A stretch of DNA of 32,437 nucleotides, from assembly GCA_947453525.1 (NCBI GenBank), contig CANGHD010000024.1, positions 1 to 32,437 on the forward strand, read 5' to 3'. Shown here piece after piece: positions 25,211 through 32,393 of this stretch (positions within the stretch are counted from its first letter, which is position 1; the number at the start of each line of letters is the position of its first letter). The notes under the pieces were generated by a model that saw nothing but the letters and a program-made list of their open reading frames with translations, searched no databases and was not told the DNA's origin. The position numbers and the translations under genes were made by a program. This stretch comes from Paracoccaceae bacterium. Its GTDB lineage: Bacteria > Pseudomonadota > Alphaproteobacteria > Rhodobacterales > Rhodobacteraceae.

Positions 25211-26266
25211 TTACTTAAGCGGGTCCATGACCTTGTCGGCCTTTACGTCGGCCTGGGTCTGGGCAAGGTTCGGGTCAGCCACCAGACCGTATTCGATCAG
25301 CTTGCCTTCCGGACCAACCATGTCGTCTGACACGAAGAAGTCCAGATATTCCTGCAGGCCGGGGATCACGCCGATGTGCTGCTTTTTCACATACATGTAA
25401 AGAGGGCGCGACACCGGGTAGGTGCCGTCGGCGATGGTGGCGGTCGAGGGCAGGATGCCTTCGACGGTGGCGACTTTCAGCTTGTCGGTGTTGTTTTCGT
25501 AGAACGACAGGCCGAACACGCCAACGGCGTTCTTGTCAGCGGCCAGACGCGACAGGGTCTCGGTATAGTCGCCGTCGATCTCGGTCACGACGCCGTCGGT
25601 GCGCAACGTGTCGCAGGCCTTGGTGGCATTGGCGGCCTTTTCGGCGTCGTCCTTGCCGGTTGCGGCGGCGAGGATCAGGTCGTAAGCGCCCGAGGACTTG
25701 CAGCCTGCGTCAATCACCTTCTGGGTGAAGACTTCGCGTGTGCCGTGCTTGGAGCCCGGGATCAGCGCGAGGATCTTTTGCGCCGGCAGTCCGGCGGTGG
25801 CATCGGCCCAGGTCGCATTGGTGTTGGCGACGAGCTTGCCGTCTTTCACAACCTGACCGCCGATGGCGTTGTAGACGTCGGCGACTTTCAGCGCGAAGTC
25901 CGGGCCGTTGATGTCAGAGGCGAAGACGATGCCGTCATAGCCGATCTTGACTTCCATGATATCGGTCACGCCATTGGTCTTGCAGGTGTCAATGTCGGAC
26001 TGCTTGATGCGCGAGGAGGAGTTTGCGATGTCGATCGTGTCTTCGCCAACGCCCTTGCACAGTGCCGCACGACCAGCACCCGAACCGCCGCCTTCAACGA
26101 CCGGGGTCTTGAAAGTACCTTGTTCGCCAAAGGCTTCCGCCACGATGGTCGCGAAGGGCAGAACGGTCGAAGAACCGGAAATCTGCAGCTGGTCGCGCGC
26201 GGAGGCGGTCAAAGCCGAGGCGGCAAGAATAGCGAAAGCCGATGCTGAAATTTTCATGAGGGACAT
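25211..26266 (-). CDS. pstS: Phosphate-binding periplasmic protein PstS
   Basis: This is the 351-residue substrate-binding protein of the high-affinity phosphate transporter. The N-terminal signal peptide MKISASAFAILAASALTASA has a likely cut after the second ASA, giving mature RDQLQISGSSTVLPF. The phosphate-contacting loops are recognisable: SGSSTVLPF, VEGGGSGAGRAALCKG and the region NSSSRIKQSD. The chosen ATG (26264-26266) follows AGGAG at six bases. An internal ATG three codons later is possible. It is the first gene of the pst operon. The large distance to phoR and the candidate Pho box upstream indicate its own PhoB-dependent promoter. Confidence 0.96.
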   Translation of the reverse strand: MSLMKISASAFAILAASALTASARDQLQISGSSTVLPFATIVAEAFGEQGTFKTPVVEGGGSGAGRAALCKGVGEDTIDIANSSSRIKQSDIDTCKTNGVTDIMEVKIGYDGIVFASDINGPDFALKVADVYNAIGGQVVKDGKLVANTNATWADATAGLPAQKILALIPGSKHGTREVFTQKVIDAGCKSSGAYDLILAAATGKDDAEKAANATKACDTLRTDGVVTEIDGDYTETLSRLAADKNAVGVFGLSFYENNTDKLKVATVEGILPSTATIADGTYPVSRPLYMYVKKQHIGVIPGLQEYLDFFVSDDMVGPEGKLIEYGLVADPNLAQTQADVKADKVMDPLK

Positions 26267-26345
26267 TTGTATCTCCTGTCCTGAGTGAGCGTGACCTTCG
26301 TCTACGCTCTTCATGGCCCGCTCGTACGACGGTTCTGCGCAGTTT

Positions 26346-26374
26346 TGGCGACAGTATTGTAACGATTATGTAAC
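26346..26374 (-). promoter_or_regulatory. Candidate Pho box upstream of pstS
   Basis: On the minus strand GTTACAT-AATC-GTTACAA forms two seven-base direct repeats with a four-base spacer, the 11-base period expected for PhoB. A degenerate third unit, GTCGCCA, follows after four more bases. It ends about 80 bases before the pstS ATG. The match to the CTGTCAT consensus is partial, and on the opposite strand the repeats also read as TGTAAC. No clear -10 was seen. Confidence 0.55.
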
Positions 26375-26428
26375 ACAACAACGCCGGAACCAAAGCCAGC
26401 GCAGGCAGCGACGTTTCTGCCCAAGTCA

Positions 26429-26443
26429 GGAAAATGATTTTCC
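26429..26443. promoter_or_regulatory. Perfect 15-base palindrome upstream of the pstS promoter
   Basis: GGAAAAT-G-ATTTTCC is fully symmetric around one base. With a single central base it suits a protein-binding dyad better than an RNA hairpin. It lies about 55 bases upstream of the candidate Pho box. The binding protein, if any, is unknown. Confidence 0.4.
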
Positions 26444-26474
26444 CGCCGAACAGCGCCGACCTATGAACCGCATC

Positions 26475-26504
26475 CCAGCTTTTCTGCAAAGGCCAGCTTT
26501 TCTG
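26475..26504. repeat. 12-base direct repeat between phoR and pstS
   Basis: CCAGCTTTTCTG occurs twice (26475-26486 and 26493-26504) with an 18-base period. It lies outside any gene, between the phoR 3' end and the pstS promoter. Just beyond it the minus strand carries one exact CTGTCAT (26512-26518), the PhoB half-site consensus, without a good partner. Confidence 0.5.
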
Positions 26505-26552
26505 ATATGGAATGACAGAAGTCCATGCTCGCAGAAAGATGCCAGCCCAAGC

Positions 26553-27569
26553 TCAGACCGGCAACAGGATCGCGAAGGTCGAGCCCTGCCCCATCACGCT
26601 GTCGATCAGCAAGCGCCCGCGGTGCCGGTGGGCGATGTGCTTGACGATGGCCAGCCCCAGTCCGGTGCCGCCTTTCTCGCGGCTTCGGTGACCGTCGACC
26701 CGGTAGAACCGCTCTGCCAGACGCGGCAGATGGAAAGAATCGATCCCTTCGCCCTGATCGCGCACAGAAAGCCGCATTTTCGGCCCTCGCGGACCGTCCT
26801 CCCGTGTCAGGGCAACGGCAACCTCCTTGCCCTGCCCGCCGTATTTGATGGCGTTCTCGACCAGATTGGTGGCCACTTGCGTGATCTGGTCGGGGTCGGC
26901 GAAAATCTCGACGGGCTGATCCAGTCCAGAGAGGATCAGCCGCACGTTGTTGGCCTCGGCATAGGGGCGCAGGGTGTGGACGGCAGCCAGCACCAGACGG
27001 GCGATGTCATGGCGCTCAGTCGGGCGCTGGCGCTCCTGCGCCTCGACCTTGGACAGTTGCAACAGGTCACGCACCAGACGGACCATGCGTTCCGCTTCGG
27101 TCTGCATGATGGCCAGAAACCGCTCGCGGGCGGCGGGGTCATCGCGCGCAGCCCCGCGCAGCGTCTCGATGAAGCCAAGCACCGAGGTCAGCGGCGTGCG
27201 CAGTTCATGACTGACATTCGCGACAAAATCGCGGCGCATCGTATCCATCTGCTCGCGGTCAGACAGGTCTTCAAAGCTGCACAGCACGCCGCGCCCGACC
27301 GAGGCGGCGGTGACGCGGTGGATGACCTCGTGGCTCGGGCCGGGGATGATGTGCCGGGCTTCCGCGGGGCGGCGGGTGCGGGTGGCGGTGGTGATGGCAG
27401 CCAGAACCTCGGGCTGGCGCAGCACGAAGGCGTGGTGCCGTCCGACCAGCTTCGGCCCCAGCAAGGTTTCGGCCGCCGCATTGGCCGCCATCACCCGTTC
27501 ATCCGCGCCGATCATGAGCGCCGGAAGGGGCAATCCCGCCAGGAATTCCGCCATCAGATCGTGATCCAT
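26553..27569 (-). CDS. phoR: Phosphate regulon sensor kinase PhoR (no membrane anchor)
   Basis: This is a 338-residue histidine kinase. A PAS-like domain occupies about residues 5-100 (LPLPALMIGADERVMAANAA). It is followed by the dimerisation/phosphotransfer helix FVANVSHELRTPLTSVLGF with phospho-acceptor His121. The ATPase domain has NLVENAIKYGG (N box), VRDQGEGID (G1) and GGTGLGLAIVKHIAHRHRG (G2). Unlike E. coli PhoR there is no N-terminal membrane helix, so it should be cytosolic or held at the membrane through PhoU/PstB. The ATG at 27567-27569 follows GAGGGGA. It lies upstream of pstS on the same strand with 286 bases between. Confidence 0.93.
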   Translation of the reverse strand: MDHDLMAEFLAGLPLPALMIGADERVMAANAAAETLLGPKLVGRHHAFVLRQPEVLAAITTATRTRRPAEARHIIPGPSHEVIHRVTAASVGRGVLCSFEDLSDREQMDTMRRDFVANVSHELRTPLTSVLGFIETLRGAARDDPAARERFLAIMQTEAERMVRLVRDLLQLSKVEAQERQRPTERHDIARLVLAAVHTLRPYAEANNVRLILSGLDQPVEIFADPDQITQVATNLVENAIKYGGQGKEVAVALTREDGPRGPKMRLSVRDQGEGIDSFHLPRLAERFYRVDGHRSREKGGTGLGLAIVKHIAHRHRGRLLIDSVMGQGSTFAILLPV

Positions 27570-27627
27570 CCGTCCCCTCGCAGTCGCCTACCTGTTGCAT
27601 GCCGCCCATATTACTCAACCGAATGCG

Positions 27628-27686
27628 TATAATCCCGCACCGCAGTGGAATTTGCCTGTCATAAGGTTGACCCTCTGTACAGTCAT
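27628..27686 (+). promoter_or_regulatory. Possible promoter and Pho half-sites in the divergent phoR region
   Basis: A perfect TATAAT lies at 27628-27633 on the plus strand without a good -35 (TTGCAT at 27595 is too far). CTGTCAT, the exact PhoB half-site, is at 27656-27662, and CAGTCAT is at 27680-27686, 24 bases on rather than the expected 22. They could serve the short plus-strand gene or feed back on phoR. This is weak evidence. Confidence 0.3.
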
Positions 27687-27704
27687 TCGCGTGATTCGGT
27701 TCTG

Positions 27705-28073
27705 ATGGTCACCCACCACACCAGTTCTTATCCCAGACTTGTCGACCTGCCGCAGGCCGCTGAAGAGCGTTTTCTGGCGATAGAATGCGCTGGCCTGATA
27801 GCGCCAGAAGGTCCCATTCCCCTGCCCGGTGTCGTGCACTGTCGTTATGCCCAGCTTACGGCGGCCTTGCTGGCAGAGATCAGGCCCTCGACCGTGGTGC
27901 TGCCCCTCTTTGCCGCCGAGCATGATGCGCTGACCATGGTCGAGACGCTGGAAGATCTGGCCTTTGCCGGGCGTATCCTTGTCATCGCCCCCCGCCTTCC
28001 GCGCCCACACCTGGTGGAGCGTGAGTTGCGCGCTGCAGGTCCGGGGCCGCGCCTGCTGCTGGTCTCGCCCTAG
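27705..28073 (+). CDS. Short protein of unknown function, divergent from phoR
   Basis: This is a 122-residue protein I do not recognise. It reads as real coding sequence: an alpha/beta pattern with [19 protein letters not shown], the hydrophobic strand [28 protein letters not shown] and a C-terminal strand RLLLVSP. The pattern recalls a small Rossmann-like or receiver-like domain, but no catalytic motif is clear. The frame extends 20 codons upstream to a GTG. ATG at 27705 was chosen, though neither start has a good ribosome binding site. Its TAG stop overlaps the stop of the convergent flavin monooxygenase gene in one CTAG. Position beside phoR suggests but does not show a phosphate link. Confidence 0.7.
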   Translation: MVTHHTSSYPRLVDLPQAAEERFLAIECAGLIAPEGPIPLPGVVHCRYAQLTAALLAEIRPSTVVLPLFAAEHDALTMVETLEDLAFAGRILVIAPRLPRPHLVERELRAAGPGPRLLLVSP

Positions 28074-29080
28074 GACGCCATCTTCCACGACGCCTCGGCC
28101 ACCAAGGACTGCATGACTTCGGCCCCGATGCGGAACGAAGTCAGCCGGGCTTCGTGCGAATGCATCATGCCGGTCAGGATCACCTCGTCGGGCTGATATT
28201 GCGCGATCAGCGCGGCCAAGCGCGCCCGCACCGTGGCCGCAGATCCCACCGCCGAACAGGACAGCGCTTGATCGACGCCTGCCATGACCTGCGCCGGAAT
28301 GGTCGACAGATCGTGCTGCGGCGGCGGCAGACGTCCGGGCTGACCGGTCCGCAACCGGGCAAAGGACATAACTTGGGACGAGCGCAGATAGATCGCCTCC
28401 TCATCCGTCGCAGCCGCACTCAGCCCCACCGCCAACATGAAATGCGGGTGCTGCCGCCAGACCGAGGGGCGGAAGGTGCGGCGATAGGTTTCGATCGCAT
28501 CGCCCAGCATCGCCGGGGCGAAGTGGCTGGCAAAGGCATAGGGCAGGCCAAGGTAAGCCGCCAGTTGCGCGCCATAGAGGCTGGAGCCGAGGATCCAGAC
28601 CGGCACCTGACTGCCCTCGCCCGGAAAGGCATGAACCGGCGACTTCGGCTCGGGCGTGTCGAGATAGTGGATCAGCTCCATGACATCCTGCGGGAAGTCG
28701 TCCGAGGCTTCCATGTGCCGCCGCAAGGCCCTCGCGGTCGCCATGTCGCTGCCGGGCGCGCGTCCCAGACCCAGATCAATGCGCCCGGGATACAGCGCAT
28801 CCAGCGTGCCGAACTGTTCGGCAATCACCAGCGGCGCATGGTTGGGCAGCATGATCCCGCCCGCGCCGACCCGGATGCGCGAGGTCCCCGCCGCCACATG
28901 CCCCACCACCACCGCCGTCGCCGCCGAGGCGATGCCGGGCATATTGTGATGTTCGGCCAGCCAGTAGCGGTGATAACCCAAGGCCTCGGCATGGCGGGCA
29001 AGGTCGAGCGTGTTGGCCAGCGCCTGCGAGGCGGTCTGCCCCTCTGCCACCGGGGCGAGGTCGAGAATGGAATAGTGCAT
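28070..29080 (-). CDS. LLM-class flavin-dependent oxidoreductase
   Basis: This is a 336-residue protein of the bacterial luciferase-like monooxygenase family (YhbW-like group), which uses reduced flavin supplied by a partner reductase. Typical stretches: [20 protein letters not shown] near residue 32, [40 protein letters not shown] and the C-terminal [20 protein letters not shown] followed by EVILTG. The start at 29080 was chosen because AAGGAC lies at good spacing and the family begins at MxxSxLDLAPV. The seven-codon extension upstream lacks this support. The substrate is unknown. The gene is downstream of the preT-preA-cupin operon on the same strand with about 100 bases and a weak repeat between. 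Confidence 0.9.
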   Translation of the reverse strand: MHYSILDLAPVAEGQTASQALANTLDLARHAEALGYHRYWLAEHHNMPGIASAATAVVVGHVAAGTSRIRVGAGGIMLPNHAPLVIAEQFGTLDALYPGRIDLGLGRAPGSDMATARALRRHMEASDDFPQDVMELIHYLDTPEPKSPVHAFPGEGSQVPVWILGSSLYGAQLAAYLGLPYAFASHFAPAMLGDAIETYRRTFRPSVWRQHPHFMLAVGLSAAATDEEAIYLRSSQVMSFARLRTGQPGRLPPPQHDLSTIPAQVMAGVDQALSCSAVGSAATVRARLAALIAQYQPDEVILTGMMHSHEARLTSFRIGAEVMQSLVAEASWKMAS

Positions 29081-29155
29081 CAGATGTCCTTGTCGGGCCA
29101 AGCGCCGGACTTTGAAGAAACATGGGTCTTTTCGCGGGAGATTCGAGGGTGCCAG

Positions 29156-29183
29156 CCCCGAATTTTCGGCAAAACCTCAGGGC
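29156..29183. repeat. Intergenic repeat family A, copy 5 (degenerate)
   Basis: CCCCGAATTTTCGGC followed by AAAACCTCAGGG keeps the TTTTCGGC core and A-run of family A, but the outer arms barely pair. It lies just after the stop of the cupin gene (29185), where a terminator would be expected. Confidence 0.4.
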
Positions 29184-29184
29184 G

Positions 29185-29778
29185 TCACACCGGCAGACAC
29201 CACAATGCCAGAAAAGGCCTATCTGCCGCCCGCATCGCATGCCGGATGCCGGGTGTGTTGTAAACCGTCTGCCCGGCCGTCCTTGCCAGCCAATCCGCCT
29301 CGCCTTGCAGAAATTCCCCCTCGCTCAACACCAGATAGACCTCCTCGGGGGCATGATCGTGGTCGGGATAGCGGGTTCCGGGCGCCATCAGGCTCAGACC
29401 CAGCCAGACATCGGCCCGCTCCTCCAGCCCGCCGGGGCCGATCAGCATGCCATTGGCATGGGCGCCGTCAAATCCCGGGCTGGCGGTGGGGCCCACCGTT
29501 TTGCGGGTCGTCCACACCAGATGCGGCGCCAGATCGGCCAAGGCCTGAGCCAAGGGCGCCAGCGCATCCCTCCGCGCCAGCAACGGCGCCAGCGCCTTTT
29601 GAAGCAGGTCTGTGACCGGCAAAGCCTCGGCCTCGGCCTTGGCCTGCCCTGCCGGGCCATCGGTTTTCAGGCGGTCAAACACCTTGTCCAGCGCCGCCCG
29701 CGCCGGGCCGGACAGGTCCGCCCCGGCAAAGGCCTCCTGCAGCCGGTCAATCCCACCCTGCAGGACCGCCTGCCGCAT
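29185..29778 (-). CDS. Cupin protein resembling DMSP lyases, in the preTA operon
   Basis: This is a 197-residue protein with an Ala/Leu-rich helical N-terminal half (residues 1-90) and a C-terminal cupin barrel. Candidate metal ligands are His140 and His142 in PDHDHAPEEVYLVL, Glu146, and His180 in TPGIRHAM, with Tyr148 as a possible catalytic residue. Size and layout match the DMSP-lyase cupins (DddQ/DddW group), and the spacing H-x-H-x3-E-x-Y with a final His 40 residues after the first equals what I recall for DddW. Cupins are versatile, so lyase activity is unproven. The ATG shares one base with the preA stop (TGATG), with GGAG upstream, so it is translated with preA. The longer open frame overlaps preA and was rejected. 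Confidence 0.72.
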   Translation of the reverse strand: MRQAVLQGGIDRLQEAFAGADLSGPARAALDKVFDRLKTDGPAGQAKAEAEALPVTDLLQKALAPLLARRDALAPLAQALADLAPHLVWTTRKTVGPTASPGFDGAHANGMLIGPGGLEERADVWLGLSLMAPGTRYPDHDHAPEEVYLVLSEGEFLQGEADWLARTAGQTVYNTPGIRHAMRAADRPFLALWCLPV

Positions 29779-31076
29779 CACTCCGCCGCCGCAACCGAGG
29801 GGTTGTTCGGATGCGTCGTCCAGTTGGCATAATCGCCCACCGTGCGGCCCGTGCGCTGATCCAGTCCGCCCTTGGGCACTTCCACCATGGTGATGCAGGC
29901 CTCGACCGGGCAGACATTGACGCACAGGTTGCAGGCGACGCATTCGTCATCCATCACCTCGAACACACGGCCCGGTTTCATCGCGATGGCCTGATGCGAG
30001 GTGTCCTCGCAGGCCGCATAGCAGCGCCCGCATTTGATGCAGGCATCCTGATCGATCTTGGCCTTGGTCACATAGTTCAGGTTCAGGAACTGCCAGTCCG
30101 TCACATTCGGCGTGGCGCGGCCCACAAGGTCTGACAGCGCCATCTGCTTGTCATCGAGATATTCCGACAGGCCCGAGATCATCTCGGCCACGATCTTGAA
30201 CCCGTAAGTCATCGCCGCCGTGCAGACCTGCACATTGCCCGCCCCCAGCGCCATGAACTCGGCCGCATCGCGCCATGTCGTCACCCCCCCGATGCCGGAA
30301 ATCGGCAAACCCCGCGTCGCGGCGTTCCGGGCGATCTCGGCCACCATGTTCAGCGCGATCGGCTTGACCGCCGGTCCGCAATAGCCGCCATGGGTGCCCT
30401 TGCCGTCAATCATCGGCTCGGGCGAGAAGCTGTCGAGGTTCACCGAAGTGATCGAGTTGATCGTGTTGATCAGCGAGACCGCATCCGCCCCCCCCTGATG
30501 CGCCGCCTCGGCGGGTTTGCGGATGTCGTTGATGTTCGGCGTCAATTTCACGATGCACGGCATCCGCGAGTGTTTCTTCACCCAGCGTGTCACCATCTCG
30601 ATATATTCCGGCACCTGCCCCACGGCCGAGCCCATGCCCCGCTCCGCCATGCCATGCGGGCAGCCGAAGTTCAGTTCCACCCCATCGGCTTCCGTATCCT
30701 CGATCCGAGCCAGAATGTCCTTCCAGCTTTCCTCATCACAAGGCACCATCAGACTGAGCACCATGGCGCGATCACGCCACTTGCGCTTGACCATCTTGAT
30801 CTCATCCAGATTGACCTGCAAAGGCCGGTCGGTGATCAGTTCGATGTTGTTCAAGCCCAACAACCGCCGATCCGCCCCCCAGATCGCCCCGTAGCGCGGC
30901 CCGTTGACGTTGACGACCGGAGGCCCTTCCGAGCCCAAAGTCTTCCAGACCACCCCGCCCCAGCCCGCCTCATAGGCGCGCTCGACGTTGTAGGCCTTGT
31001 CGGTCGGCGGCGCGGATGCCAGCCAGAACGGGTTGGGAGATTTGATGCCGATGAAATTGGATGTCAGATCAGCCAT
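29778..31076 (-). CDS. preA: NAD-dependent dihydropyrimidine dehydrogenase, PreA subunit
   Basis: This is the 432-residue FMN and iron-sulfur subunit that reduces uracil and thymine to the 5,6-dihydro forms. The first 310 residues form a dihydroorotate-dehydrogenase-like barrel with NFGCPHGMAERGMGSAVGQ (136-154), LTPNINDI and ISGIGGVTTW. Two 4Fe-4S clusters follow: Cys346/349/352/356 in CIKCGRCYAAC, and Cys379/382/385/389 in CVACNLCVNVCP. The position of the mammalian active-site Cys (ACGQ) is Val152 here (AVGQ). The ATG at 31074-31076 follows GGAGGA. It lies downstream of preT, with a hairpin in the 24-base gap, and overlaps the cupin gene by one base. Confidence 0.95.
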   Translation of the reverse strand: MADLTSNFIGIKSPNPFWLASAPPTDKAYNVERAYEAGWGGVVWKTLGSEGPPVVNVNGPRYGAIWGADRRLLGLNNIELITDRPLQVNLDEIKMVKRKWRDRAMVLSLMVPCDEESWKDILARIEDTEADGVELNFGCPHGMAERGMGSAVGQVPEYIEMVTRWVKKHSRMPCIVKLTPNINDIRKPAEAAHQGGADAVSLINTINSITSVNLDSFSPEPMIDGKGTHGGYCGPAVKPIALNMVAEIARNAATRGLPISGIGGVTTWRDAAEFMALGAGNVQVCTAAMTYGFKIVAEMISGLSEYLDDKQMALSDLVGRATPNVTDWQFLNLNYVTKAKIDQDACIKCGRCYAACEDTSHQAIAMKPGRVFEVMDDECVACNLCVNVCPVEACITMVEVPKGGLDQRTGRTVGDYANWTTHPNNPSVAAAE

Positions 31077-31092
31077 GTGATTTCCTCCCTAG

Positions 31093-31110
31093 GGTGGGTT
31101 TCAACCCACC
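31093..31110. repeat. Hairpin between preT and preA (repeat family C)
   Basis: GGTGGG and CCCACC pair around TTTCAA, preceded by TAG. It resembles the phoB terminator at 20105-20129. It covers the preT stop codon (31101-31103) and ends about ten bases short of the preA ribosome binding site, so it could tune preA translation or message stability without stopping transcription. Confidence 0.55.
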
Positions 31111-32393
31111 GCCCCCATGAGAACGCTGTGAATTTCCTCAGCCGCATCGCGCCCCTCGGCCACGGCGGTGACCGTCAGGTCCTCGCCGCCCGCAGCACAA
31201 TCGCCGCCCGCCCAGACCTTGCCCGCACGTTTGACCAGCTTCTTGCCGTCCTTCGGCACAGGTTCGCCCACCAGTGTCTGGCCGATCGCCTTGAAAACCT
31301 GATCGGCCTTCAATGTGAAGGTCTCGCCGCTGTCATAGGCGAACGCCACCGCCTCCACCGCGCCCGCCCCGATGATCTGCACCGGAGAAGCCCCGTAAAG
31401 GATCGTCACCCCCGAAGCCGTGGCATGGTCCTGCTCATACAGGCTGGCGCTCATCTTGTCCTTGGTGCGGCGGTAGACCATCGTGACGTTCTGCGCGCCC
31501 AGCAGTTTGCTCTGCACGGCGGCATCGACCGCCGTCATGCCGCCACCGATCACCACCACATCGCGGCCCACCGGCAGCGCCGAAGGATCCGCCGCCTGCC
31601 GCAACTCGGCGATGAAATCGACCGCGTTCCGTACACCCGACAGGTCTTCGCCCGGCGCTTGCAGGGCGTTGACCCCAGCAAGGCCGATGCCAAGGAAGAC
31701 AGCGTCAAAGTCCGCCTCAAGGCTGGCAACTGAGAAATCCCGGCCCAGTTCCCGGTCCGTCTCCACCGTGATGCCGCCGATCTTGAGCAGCCACTCGACC
31801 TCGCGCGCGGCGAAGTCATCGGTCGCCTTGTAGGCCGCGATGCCGTATTCATTCAGACCCCCGGCCTTGGCCCGCCGCTCATAGACCGTCACGTCGTGGC
31901 CATGCAGCGCCAGCCGATGCGCTGCCGACAGACCCGCAGGACCCGCACCGACAACAGCAACCTTCTTCCCCGTCTCAGCTGCCCGCGTGAAAGGATGCAC
32001 GCCCTTCGCCATCAGCGTGTCGGTGGCATAGCGCTGCAGGCGGCCGATCTCGACCGGTTTGCCCTCGGCCACTTCGCGCACGCAGACCTCTTCGCACAGG
32101 GTTTCGGTCGGGCAGACCCGGGCGCACATGCCGCCCATGATGTTCTGCGCGAAGATGGTCTTCGCCGCAGCCTCGGGCGTGCCGGTGGCGATCTGGCGGA
32201 TGAACAGGGGAATGTCGATGCTGGTCGGGCAAGCCGTCATGCAGGGCGCGTCATAGCAGAAATAGCAGCGATCGGCGGCCACCCTTGCCTCATGCGCGTC
32301 ATAGGCGGGCATGTAATGATCAAAATTCTGCGCCACCGCCTCGGGCGGCAAACGATGCGAGACAATCCCTGAAGTCTGGGGCGAGTTGGACAT
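31101..32393 (-). CDS. preT: NAD-dependent dihydropyrimidine dehydrogenase, PreT subunit
   Basis: This is the 430-residue NAD(H)- and FAD-binding partner of PreA. It resembles the small subunit of glutamate synthase and the N-terminal part of mammalian dihydropyrimidine dehydrogenase. Cysteines of the N-terminal cluster domain are at 43, 46, 51 and 55 (CYFCYDAPCMTAC) and at 90, 94, 100 and 104 (CARVCPTETLCEEVC). The FAD fingerprint GAGPAG is at 149-154, and a second nucleotide-binding motif is in VVVIGGGMTAVDAA. WAGGDCAAGG is the typical C-terminal FAD contact. The ATG at 32391-32393 follows GGGAGG at six bases. It is the first visible gene of the operon; its promoter lies at or beyond the window edge. 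Confidence 0.95.
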   Translation of the reverse strand: MSNSPQTSGIVSHRLPPEAVAQNFDHYMPAYDAHEARVAADRCYFCYDAPCMTACPTSIDIPLFIRQIATGTPEAAAKTIFAQNIMGGMCARVCPTETLCEEVCVREVAEGKPVEIGRLQRYATDTLMAKGVHPFTRAAETGKKVAVVGAGPAGLSAAHRLALHGHDVTVYERRAKAGGLNEYGIAAYKATDDFAAREVEWLLKIGGITVETDRELGRDFSVASLEADFDAVFLGIGLAGVNALQAPGEDLSGVRNAVDFIAELRQAADPSALPVGRDVVVIGGGMTAVDAAVQSKLLGAQNVTMVYRRTKDKMSASLYEQDHATASGVTILYGASPVQIIGAGAVEAVAFAYDSGETFTLKADQVFKAIGQTLVGEPVPKDGKKLVKRAGKVWAGGDCAAGGEDLTVTAVAEGRDAAEEIHSVLMGAVG

